This document shows positions 55,685 to 64,000 of a stretch of 64,000 bases of DNA, piece after piece. The translations under genes and the position numbers were made by a program. Source of the DNA: Odontocerum albicorne (taxonomy: Eukaryota; Arthropoda; Insecta; Trichoptera; Odontoceridae); NCBI GenBank assembly GCA_949825065.1, contig OX463852.1:14918127-14982126 (forward strand). The letters are read 5' to 3'. The stretch's first letter is position 1, and each line of letters starts with the position of its first letter. Under the pieces are notes generated by a model. The model worked only from the letters and a program-made list of their open reading frames with translations, ran no database searches and had not been told where the DNA came from.

Positions 55685-56110
55685 AAAGTCTTCTTCTTCT
55701 TCTTTTAGGCCTGTTGGCCTGTTATGGTCCTGCATCATTGTTTCCCTCTTGTGACGTCGACTGCCAGCTGTCTTTTCATCTTTTCGGAGGTCGTCCTGGA
55801 GGTCTGCTTGCTTGAGGGATACTGTCCCTGACCATTCTTACGGCTCTTGGTTCCGCCATTCTGGATACATGTTCGTTCCAGAACCTTCTTGTCTGTCGTC
55901 CCCATCTGACAATATCTTCAACATTCTTTGGATTTATGTGTTTCGTATTCTATCACAAAGGTGTTTGCCAGCGATACTCCTGAGTACCTTCATTTCGCTG
56001 GTTCGAAGGAGATTTTTGGTTCTGACGGTGTCGGCTTTGGACTCTATGCTGTCATTATGGGGCGGACACAGGTCTTGTATATCCTCACCTTGCTTTGAAT
56101 GTTCATATAA
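55685..56110 (-). pseudogene. LINE reverse transcriptase C-terminal relic, GC-rich family
   Basis: Minus strand: IYKTCVRPIMTA, then EMKVLRSIAGKHLCDRIRNT, RRFWNEHVSRMA-like, and SRPPGRPPKR followed by W and an AVDVT-like end. This is the third LINE type in the window and much richer in GC than its surroundings, which suggests a younger insertion or a different base composition in the source element. Several frameshifts are needed. ORF 55812-56141 on the plus strand is antisense. Confidence 0.65.
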
Positions 56111-56149
56111 AGTTAAAAGTGCCTTACTTAATGGGGCATGAAGGTTGTT

Positions 56150-57805
56150 AACAGAGACGTATGAAAATATTTATTAATTATCAAGTCTCGGAACCGCAGG
56201 TAGAAAAATAACGTTGCGCAACTTGCCTAAATAGGTTATATGATTATTGATGTTGTCGATTTTCAATTAATATAACTGTATTTTTAATAATGAAAATCGA
56301 AAAAAAAACGCCTTGATAGTTTCAGATCCTTTATTTCTATACTCAGTGTCAGTTTGAAAAGGCCATTGTCGAAACATTGAATAAATAAATATTGGATATA
56401 AAATTATCAAAGCGATTTATTTTTATTTTCCTAGTTAGGTTTAATAATACAATATATTTAGTGAATTTTATTTATTTTTACTTACAATAATTTTGTACAC
56501 TGTTCAAGTAGAAAAAAGTTTCCTGACAGATAAATACCAAGTTTTTGTAAAAACAATAAATATAGAGCACGTATACGAAGTACGAGTTAGCAACATTTTG
56601 CTACGGGCACAGTATTTACGATTTCGCAACTAAAACGAAACTAGTTGTTTCCAACGAAACCCTTTTACAAATTAAAGAGTGTTTTTTTTTTATTTCTTCT
56701 TAATGGTGTTGAATAGTGTGAACTCTGCCTGTGACCGAAGTGTGACAAATTTTTCTAAAAGCTTTTATTTTTTTACTAACTGGAAAGTCTATCCAAATAC
56801 GTGCGAAAATAGTAACAAAATACTTGTTAATTCTTATGCTTACAAAGGTAACAATCTGGAATTAAAAAAAATATATTTAAATGTAGTATATTTCTTAGTA
56901 TACAATATTTTTTAGTGAAAATTTAATCGGATTCTTCCAGTAATTTTACTTGGTAGGGCTCAACATCAATTTTACTTTTATGTCAATTCATTTTTGTACT
57001 CTTGGGAAAGGAGCTCATATTTTTTCAAAAAAGATAATCCACTTATGCCTACTATTAAATTGAGTGGCGCAAGAACTATCATCGGTGGGACGGGACGACG
57101 GTTTCATTGAAGCTTTGAAAATATGTTTTTTTCTTTGGGTGGTTGATATTTGTTTTTTAAAAGGCGCCTCCTGTGGTGAGGGTGTTGTTGTCAAAGTAGG
57201 AAGAAGTTAACAAGTGCGACGGACAAGAAATTCAAAGTTATTGTTTCTCGCCGGTAGGGTTCACTTTAGAAAGAAGTAAAATCTCCGTATTGGAAGAAAC
57301 CTGACAATAAGGATTTTATTTCCATATTAGAAACGCTTATAAAAAAAATATATATATATTTAACTTAATAAACAAATATTTAGCCATAGATTTGTAACCC
57401 ATGGAAAAATACTGGTGTAGAATAAATAAACTTTATTTTAAGTCCGTTCTCGTAACTTGTTAATTCTAACTATAATGTATAAAGAAAAACAAACTCTCGA
57501 AATATGGGAGATTTATGCTTGGTTGCATTGGACGCGTCACAGAGTTCGGTATTGTTTTATTTACAATATTTACTAACAAAATAAACTAAATTTAAATGTT
57601 CTTTACATAACACAGCAAAAATTTAAAAATCAAAAGATAACTTATCTAATATCCTCGGAAAAATCCTTCAATTTAGAATACTTATATTTAACATGTAAAT
57701 GTGATAAAAGAAGTAAAAAACAATACAAAACTTACAAAATATAGCTTAAAAACAAAAAATGGTATCTATATTAAGGGGAACAGGAAACATTACAAATAAA
57801 AAATA
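56150..57805. other. AT-rich stretch, no gene recognised
   Basis: ORF 56679-56915 (78 aa) is Phe/Tyr/Asn-rich with no motif. No tandem array was noted. Confidence 0.35.
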
Positions 57806-57810
57806 TGTAC

Positions 57811-57900
57811 AGTACCCGGCGGTAAGTAATACACATGGCTTTGTAGAGCGTCGTCTCTGTCGCACGATGGCCCGATGTGTATTACTCACCGCCAGGTACT
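57811..57900. mobile_element. 90-bp MITE, relative of the element at 1252
   Basis: Ends AGTACCCGGCGGTAAGTAAT and the inverted ATTACTCACCGCCAGGTACT give about 26-bp terminal repeats. A perfect 5-bp target duplication TGTAC flanks it (57806-57810 and 57901-57905). The interior GCTTTGTAGAGCGTCGTCTC also occurs at 1322-1342, so this is an internally deleted version. The minus-strand 84-aa ORF passes over it. Confidence 0.9.
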
Positions 57901-57904
57901 TGTA

Positions 57905-58850
57905 CTTAGGTTGAAATTTAACAGAATAATCATCAATAATAATAAACTCAAGACTTAATATTAAGAAAATATCGGAGAAGGACCTTTTTGAACATAACAA
58001 TATATGTAATTGAAAATATATACCACACCAGACAAGGAGTTACCCAATTGTTGTATTCTCACAATTGAAGAATTATATCGTGCAATCATAGTAAAAATTG
58101 CTATTGGCACATTTGAATTGTATTACGTTTCGTATGTTTCTATCAGGAGTGTGAAAATCAATTTTAGCCAATATATATCGGAGCTCTCATATTGTGAATA
58201 ACCGTATATGAAAATGTCAAATCCAATATAATCTGTCAAAGCCTTATATATATAAATATCAAATCGAAAATAAAGTGTTTTTGGGAACATGAAAAATTAT
58301 ACTGTTTAAAACTTTCACTCATTCGTTATCTTTTATCAGTTTTGTTAAGTAACCTGCCATAGAAGTACACTTTATCCTTTAAATAGAGTCGTTACTTACT
58401 ACTTAGATGCTTAAATGTAATGTTACTTTAGTTTGTTGTAACAGTGCTACTTTCACAAAATGGCTTTACCAATAGTCTTTATATTGCTTAATTTTTTATT
58501 CAATAGTAATTATACAATAAAAATGATTTATTCTAAAAGCAACAGTTTCAAATTGTTAATTCAATTAATAACACACGTTCCATCAAACCCAACTTAATTA
58601 ACAAAGAAATTGAACATTTTTATTTTGGATTTTATCGAGATAAGTTCCAAATTGTTAGTTATTTGTTTCAAAATTAGTTTTAGGTTAAAAATAATTATTT
58701 CACTGTCGAGCAGTTCGTTGATTTACCACAACTTCAAATGAATGTACTCTAAATATTTTTATTTTACTACATTTTTATTTATTTTACTACATTTCATTTT
58801 CATTTTACTCACAATCTGTTACAGATCAGTTTATTAATTCATTTTGAATA
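57905..58850. other. AT-rich stretch, no gene recognised
   Basis: ORF 58010-58201 has no recognised motif. Simple-sequence runs of (ATTTTACTAC)-like sequence lie near 58760-58800. Confidence 0.35.
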
Positions 58851-58854
58851 CTCA

Positions 58855-59040
58855 TACGGACTTATCATCCCGGCGTCTCCTTGTCGGGGTAAGCAAAGAT
58901 ACTAAGGAAGAGTGTGCGTGAAAGAGGTAGACTAAGGTAAACGTGACAGGATCAAGTAGACCAGATTTAAAAAAGAAGGTAAAGAGATAAATATGAATAT
59001 TAAAATATTTTACAAGAGATGTATGAGTGTGGAAAAAGCG
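58855..59040 (+). pseudogene. LINE-A 3'-end fragments in opposite orientation
   Basis: 58865-58900 (CATCCCGGCGTCTCCTTGTC) reads as the 3' end of a minus-strand copy. 58905-59040 (GAGTGTGCGTGAAAGAGGTA, GGATCAAGTAGACCAGATTT, CAAGAGATGTATGAGTGTGG) is the R-GR-R-QVD-IL-KE---RCM-VEKA region in plus orientation. A rearranged junction lies near 58900. Confidence 0.5.
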
Positions 59041-59054
59041 ATATTTGTACTGCA

Positions 59055-59243
59055 TTGTATAACACAACCTAACGGACTTATTGCCATGTGAAAATCTCCT
59101 CCAGCCAACCAAAAATAGGTTAAACAAGCCTTAAGGGAAAACGTGACTAGAATTCTTTAAAAAAAATCTGGGTTCTAGCGGGATTTGAATCCGCAATCTC
59201 CGGGCTGGGAGACAGGTGTCTTAACAATTAGACCCCGGAGGTC
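59055..59243 (-). mobile_element. SINE-1, near full length
   Basis: Minus strand: GACCTCCGGGGTCTAATTGT head, TGCGGATTCAAATCCCGC B-box region, AACCCAGATTTTTTTTAAAG linker, body AGTCACGTTTTCCCTTAAGG, then TTTTGGTTGGCTGGAGGAGA and CACATGGCAATAAGTCCGTT. Part of the minus-strand ORF 59175-59438 derives from it. Confidence 0.82.
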
Positions 59244-59249
59244 AGTTGT

Positions 59250-60290
59250 GTGCATGAATAGAAAAGTTTGGCGACCTTTACTCCCTGTCGACACGGCACT
59301 GTTAGTAGGACACCTTAGTCTTTCATCGAATTTGCGAAGCGGGTTATTTGTTCGATATTTGGTTGGGGTTGTAAGGATAAAATAATGATAGAAAGGAAAG
59401 GATAGAATTTCATATATATTAATATTATAAATATACATATACGTTACATAATAATATACTTATATTTCTTATACATCACACATGTTTATATTTACATACA
59501 GAAAGAAAGGATATATACACAAATATAGATATCTTATATTATAATATACTACGAAGATAGAGAGTTAGGGGTAACGGTGTTACAGGGCTCGAAAATATGT
59601 GTGTATGTACCTGTAAATAATATTTTTAATATTCTAGGATCGTTGTATTGGGTAGTATTGAATTTTTTAAACGTATTTTGCAAATACTTTTGTCTGGGCA
59701 AATTAAATTATTTAGAAAAGGATTGTAACGTAATACACGCTACAAACTTACAAAATAATTTATTCTAGACCAACACTTCTGTGAAATTTCATTTCCATTT
59801 CGCGTGTAAGTTCCTTAATTTTAATTTAAACTTGAAGCATAGATCACATATCTTGCACCTCTACCCTGGCTAAATTGCATTTCTCTACTGCAAGGCATAT
59901 GGGAACTTTACCCTATTTCATTACTGAATGGTTTATGTACTTTGTTATACTTCCCTCTTAAAACTCAAGGGAAAATATTACGTTTCATTTTATTTTCCGT
60001 TATTATCTTCATTGGGCTTATGAATTTCATTAATAAATTTATTTTGAAAATACAGTATGAAAATACATGTTTTGAGGCTTTGTCGGTTCTTTGTATCAGT
60101 TGCATAAGGGTTTTCGTAGTGTTGTACCCCATGACTTATAATACCGACGTTTTGAAAACGTTAAATATTTCCTCTTCAGGGCTTGTTTATAATCAGCTTC
60201 GGCATCACAAGCCAAACCACACTATATAATAATCCCAAAGTCTTTATAAAACTGATGGAAAAACCTCCACTACCGTCAAATCCGCCAACA
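59250..60290. other. AT-rich stretch, no gene recognised
   Basis: ORFs 59577-59768 and 59942-60229 (plus) show no recognised family. The second is hydrophobic in part but lies in sequence with no other sign of a gene. Confidence 0.3.
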
Positions 60291-60297
60291 TTGCCCG

Positions 60298-60486
60298 CTT
60301 TTGACATTAAATTGGCATTTAATGTCAAAAGTGTATGAAATGTAATTGATATTATTGTATGAAATGTAATTGATATTATTGAATGAAATGTAATTGATAA
60401 AATGTAATTGATATTATTGAACAATTGGGTACATATGACATCATTTTATCTCATAAGTAGTACATCATTTTATCTCATAAGTAGTA
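60298..60486. repeat. perfect hairpin followed by two 24-bp tandem arrays
   Basis: Hairpin: CTTTTGACATTAAAT (60298-60312), loop TGGC, perfect complement to 60331. Array 1: GTATGAAATGTAATTGATAT plus TATT repeated at 60333, 60357 and 60381, then a shortened copy to 60418. Array 2: two identical 24-base units beginning CATCATTTTATCTCATAAGT at 60439 and 60463. Confidence 0.9.
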
Positions 60487-60489
60487 CTG

Positions 60490-61040
60490 TTGGGTTTTTT
60501 AATCCATGTTTTTTTTTCCGACTGGGCAAAATTAGGGTCCATTTCCGCCAACATTGCCCACCTTCATTGTTCACTGAAGAATCGCCTTTTAATGAATGTA
60601 TTGAAGAGATATTATATGAATTTGGGTCAAGTTGCCGTTTCATATAACCAATCAAAGGAAAAAAAACAATAGTTTCACGAAGAACATGATGGGAAATGTT
60701 ACCGTCCCTTTTTCATTTAAAAAAAAAAACGTATTATAAAAGTTCAAAAAAAAATTAACCCTTCTGCTACTTCAAACCAATTTCACCAAAAATCTTTTTT
60801 ATACCGAAATAATGTTAACAAGAAAAAAAAAACAAATTTATAAAATTTTAAAATAAACCAAATAAAATAGACAAAAAACTGTCTGCTCATAAATCAATAT
60901 TTGTTCCAATATAAGGGTATGAAAGCGAAATTTGGACGTGACGTATTTAATATCTCACGTAAAAATTTGTAAATAATCGTGATAATCTTAAACAACGTTT
61001 TCGAAGATAAATCCCATGAAAATCAGTTTTATTCCACGTG
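60490..61040. other. unassigned stretch
   Basis: Overlapping ORFs on both strands (60408-60672) are without known motifs. The 16-base word TCCGCCAACATTGCCC occurs at 60280 and again at 60546, suggesting a dispersed unit with a gap between. Confidence 0.3.
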
Positions 61041-61049
61041 AGACTTGGA

Positions 61050-61300
61050 ATTGTCAAAAAGTTATGGAAGTAAGATAAATGTGATAGAAATGAGAGCGTT
61101 GTTTATACAGTGTGGAAAAATAAAAATAAAATAAGTAATGACAGTAAGAAATGATTTGGATGAAAAGAAAATAGAGTACTTGAGGTGAGTAAAGGAGCAT
61201 TGAGATGGCTCAGTCTCATTGAATGATTTAATGCTGAAATATTTACAAAAATAATCTGTGCGAATAGTAAAGAAGGTATGAAAAGTTTGGGTAATCCTCA
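61050..61300 (+). pseudogene. LINE-A reverse transcriptase relic
   Basis: GGAGCATTGAGATGGCTCAG gives the ALRWLS (LRWFGHME) box, followed by EIFTKIICANSKEGMKS resembling the LTKQIY-ANVSG linker. The match ends where the repeat at 61297 begins. Confidence 0.55.
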
Positions 61301-61450
61301 GTGAGATACAGGCAAAAGCCTAGTTTACTGGGGATACGACAAATGAAAGGCAACAAACCCAGATCCATTAAAATTATATGTCCAAATCAAATTACCTGTT
61401 GTTTTTTCTCAAATTGTGTATATTTCTTGTCATGTGTAATAATAAAAAAA
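61297..61450 (+). repeat. dispersed repeat family F, copy 1
   Basis: ATCCTCAGTGAGATACAGGC, AAAAGCCTAGTTTACTGGGG and ATACGACAAATGAAAGGC, ending GTATATTTCTTGTCATGTGT, is shared with 62485-62635. A poly-A run of about 35 bases follows (61441-61476), suggesting a retroposon 3' end. Confidence 0.75.
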
Positions 61451-61764
61451 AAAAAAAAAAATAAAAAAAAAAAAAGGTAGAACTACGTAGTGCGACCAAT
61501 TGATTCAAATCCTCAAAGGGGGAATAATGAAATGCCTTTATAATTGAAGCAGAGGTTAAATTATATAATAGTTTTTTTACAAGTAAATAGGTCGAAGACC
61601 AGAAATACCACTATCATAACTGTTAATATTTCCTTTGAAGATAACTTATCAAACAACTTTCTATATGTTATATCCTTAGACGTCAAAGAATCTCAATTTA
61701 AAAAAGATAAATTTACATAAATCGATTTATCAAAATTTACTTACCCTTAAAAATAATAATAATA

Positions 61765-62130
61765 AAGGGACAGTTTGTATAGTCCTGTTTGGAAAGAGAA
61801 CTTTCATCAAGAAAGCTCTAAATCGGGATTCGGAATTATGATAAAATGATTAAAAATATAACAAAAAAATGTGTAAGGGTAGAAAGGTGATGGCTATGAA
61901 TTTTCAAGCATCTGCATATATGTATTTAGAAAAACATATTTGCTAATAAAACTGCAGAAAACTCATCAAGGGAAGACGAACTACATATGAATCTTTGTAG
62001 ATCTTCCGATATGTGATAGTAATAATTCGGCCTAAGGTGTAGTGTAGCGTTTGTGTGAAGTGTTTATATTCAGCAATAAATTTTAAAAAGACTTCTCAAA
62101 GATGATTGTTTTCAAGGGATTTTTAAACTT
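61765..62130 (-). mobile_element. LINE-D 3' UTR copy
   Basis: Matches 23400-23760 and 49417-49870 in the same orientation: ATAATAATAAAGGGACAGTT at the 3' end, GATGGCTATG, TAGAAAAACATATTTGCTAA, GGAAGACGAACTACATATGA and CTTTGTAGATCTTCCGATAT. The coding end is not preserved. Confidence 0.7.
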
Positions 62131-62139
62131 TAAGATGTA

Positions 62140-62480
62140 TAAAATTTTAACTGAAATGACACCATGATTTCTAGTTTTTTTGTGAATAGTTAATAAACCA
62201 TCTGATTTAGGTTCTACGCGATAATTTATAAAATATTTAAAAATATATTAAATTGATATATCTCTCAAAAAAAAAATCTTTCTCACAGATGACTCCTTAC
62301 AGTTCATCAACTTAAAACTTGCTTTGTTAAAAGTGATAATAATAATATTATTTTAGATAGTCTACCGAATGGTACAGTGCAATAAATTAACAAGCGATAC
62401 CAAAATATAAAAAATATAGTTCATTAAAAGAGGTAAGGAATTTAATATTATTCATAATATAGGGAATATAATATTAATCA
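62140..62480. other. AT-rich stretch, no gene recognised
   Basis: Nothing noted beyond simple AT-rich sequence. Confidence 0.4.
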
Positions 62481-62484
62481 TAAT

Positions 62485-62635
62485 ATCCTCAGTGAGATGC
62501 AGGCAAAAGTCTAGTTTATTAGGGACACGACAAATAAAAGTCCAAATTAAATTATCTGTTGTATTTTTCGCAAGTTCTGTATTATTAATAATAAAATTTC
62601 TTGTTATGGATAAATAAAATAAAATGAAATAAATA
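62485..62635 (+). repeat. dispersed repeat family F, copy 2
   Basis: ATCCTCAGTGAGATGCAGGC, AAAAGTCTAGTTTATTAGGG and CACGACAAATAAAAGTCC as in 61297-61450, but without the 20-base stretch around AACAAACCCAGATCC present in copy 1. It ends in AAAT-rich sequence. Confidence 0.75.
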
Positions 62636-62639
62636 AGTA

Positions 62640-63180
62640 CAAAAATCATTTGTTGTAAAAAAATGGAAAATTATTAGGTTATTTCTATTATCTTTTTTCT
62701 ATGTTTTTTATGCTGATTGTAAAAAAATTGCAACGAAACCCAATTAGATACAGTTTTAACAATTATTATTTCGGATTTAGTAATACGGATTTAATAATAC
62801 GGTCGTTAGCTTCAAATTACTGTATTTAACAAACAGCTGACGGAAATTCATAAAAAATAATGTATATTAACTACACGAATTCTGTAGAGATTCATTTACA
62901 CCTCTTTTCTTTTTCGTTTCTATGGGCTTCTATAATTTAAGAGAGTTAAATTTTGTACCTAGAGGTCACCTAATAAAATAAAATAAAAATTTATTAGTTG
63001 TATTGGTTTTGGATTATAGTTATTTTATTTATTCTGGTCTGCCTGATTTGTAAATTTCTTAACTCTAGTCTGTTTTCATTGTACATAGATGTTATACTGA
63101 TATAAGGTATTCATAAATGTTGAAATATTGCCTACTTCTAAAATATCTACACTTGTTCAAGTGTCGCAAACGGATTGATT
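62640..63180. other. AT-rich stretch, no gene recognised
   Basis: No ORF or structured repeat of interest. Confidence 0.4.
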
Positions 63181-63181
63181 T

Positions 63182-63383
63182 CAAACTTTGTCTGTTTGTA
63201 TACAAATCCCATTATATCTTTCGAATCTGTTTTATGAATGATGGTCTTTCAAAACATATTCCAAAGTCCAAATTCCAAAGTCCAAACTTTGTCTCTTTGT
63301 ATACAAATCCCATTATATCTTTCGAATCTGTTTTATGAATGATGGTCTTTCAAAACATATTCCAAAGTCCAAATTCCAAAGTC
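63182..63383. repeat. 101-bp tandem duplication, two copies
   Basis: Copies at 63182-63282 and 63283-63383 differ at a single visible base (CTGTTTG against CTCTTTG). Each ends with an internal short repeat, CCAAAGTCCAAATTCCAAAG. The 73-codon ORF across the junction is an artefact. Confidence 0.93.
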
Positions 63384-63544
63384 CTCGAAAATCTAAGGAT
63401 CTTTATTATTTGTTGTGTAAAGACAAATATACACTGCAAATTTAATGTACAAAGTCGAAGGGTTTTTAAAATCAAATTCAATTCATTTAAACAATAATAT
63501 TTCGTTATTTGATTAAATAGGGGCACAAAAAAACTATCATCAAA

Positions 63545-63805
63545 ATGGTCTTTATAAAAAGCAGGCCATCACAAGGAACAAAAGGTACAAAGTCAAGAAG
63601 TCAGGATATCGTTTCGTCGGATAGTGGAACTATCAAAGAAAGTCTCCTAAAAAAGTACACCCAGGGGAGGAGCACAGTCCATTTCAAAGAACAGCTACTT
63701 ATTGCCTCGCCGAACACAATCGTAAACCTGAAATTGTGAAAAAGACTCGGCCATTCGGAGGAGTTTGAGAAAGTGTACGGACCAAAAGGATACACTGTGA
63801 ACTAA
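63545..63805 (+). CDS. hypothetical ORF interrupted by TGA, not recognised
   Basis: A 64-codon ORF (63545-63739) ends in LLIASPNTIVNLKL and a TGA. The same frame stays open for 21 more codons (KRLGHSEEFEKVYGPKGYTV plus N) to a TAA at 63803. Both pieces are charged and Gly/Pro-containing, and the sequence is less AT-rich than its flanks, so they look more like true coding sequence than chance. The stop may be a nonsense change in a pseudogene (for example from TGG), or the second part may belong to the 3' UTR. An in-frame TAG precedes the ATG by nine codons. I do not recognise a family. It could be an exon, a transposon ORF or a dead gene. Confidence 0.35.
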
Positions 63806-63809
63806 GCTA

Positions 63810-64000
63810 TTTCTGTAAGTAGAGGTTTTCCTTTGTCGAGGGAAGTTTTATTAGACTTTTTGTGAGAGTACTGCGAGTTGGAGATCGACATTTCTTTTGA
63901 ATATATGTTTTCTTTGAGTTCACTTGGGTATCCAAATTCCGGAAGACCTCTTTGCATTCGTTGCACTCTTGATATTTTGCTATTTTTGGCTTTGTTAGGT
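63810..64000. other. right window edge, unassigned
   Basis: Moderate GC sequence continuing from the ORF above; no start, splice or repeat signal can be assigned. Confidence 0.3.

Overview
The window looks like AT-rich nuclear DNA of an insect, most likely a moth or another lepidopteran. Three things point there: a first exon of an insect-type UDP-glycosyltransferase (UGT), many decayed non-LTR retrotransposons whose C-terminal peptide ends in a GRPR-W-QVNDILKE-type tail, and several mariner-like transposases with tRNA-headed SINEs. The species cannot be named from sequence alone, and the order is an inference. Only one host gene can be supported. Nearly everything else recognisable is transposon debris, satellite-like repeats or unassigned AT-rich sequence.

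Layout. 1-2550: a GC-rich block that may be a retrotransposon LTR, two short tandem repeats, a palindromic MITE and SINE relics. 3.4-6.1 kb: SINEs and a convergent pair of LINE relics. 6.57-7.41 kb: UGT exon 1 on the minus strand; no further exon was found before the window edge at base 1. 7.8-11 kb: AT-rich with no call. 11-18.4 kb: LINE relics, a complete 913-bp non-autonomous hAT element with an 8-bp target duplication, a long TA array, an inverted-repeat element, a mariner relic, and a LINE 3' end whose tail resembles the commonest SINE. 19-30 kb: SINE relics, a LINE 3' region, a mariner/SINE mosaic and two LINE relics facing each other. 30-34.2 kb: the most transposase-rich part, with a chimeric mariner-LINE ORF, repeated LINE 3' pieces, a DD34D mariner pseudogene and a second mariner in opposite orientation. 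36-40 kb: two copies of a composite SINE with two tRNA-like heads, paired hairpins, and a deletion derivative of a terminal-inverted-repeat transposon. 40-47 kb: a minisatellite, several LINE relics and a large TA array ending in a 200-base assembly gap. 47-64 kb: minisatellites, a tail-to-tail LINE inverted repeat, SINEs, a second copy of the palindromic MITE, and a short ORF near the right edge.

No operon, pathway or defence system is present. The most interesting structure lies in the repeats: SINE-LINE tail sharing, a composite SINE family, repeated convergent LINE 3' ends, and several near-perfect short hairpins. Many relics were recognised from translated fragments and from internal similarity between copies in the window, so their edges are approximate unless a target duplication or inverted repeat fixes them.
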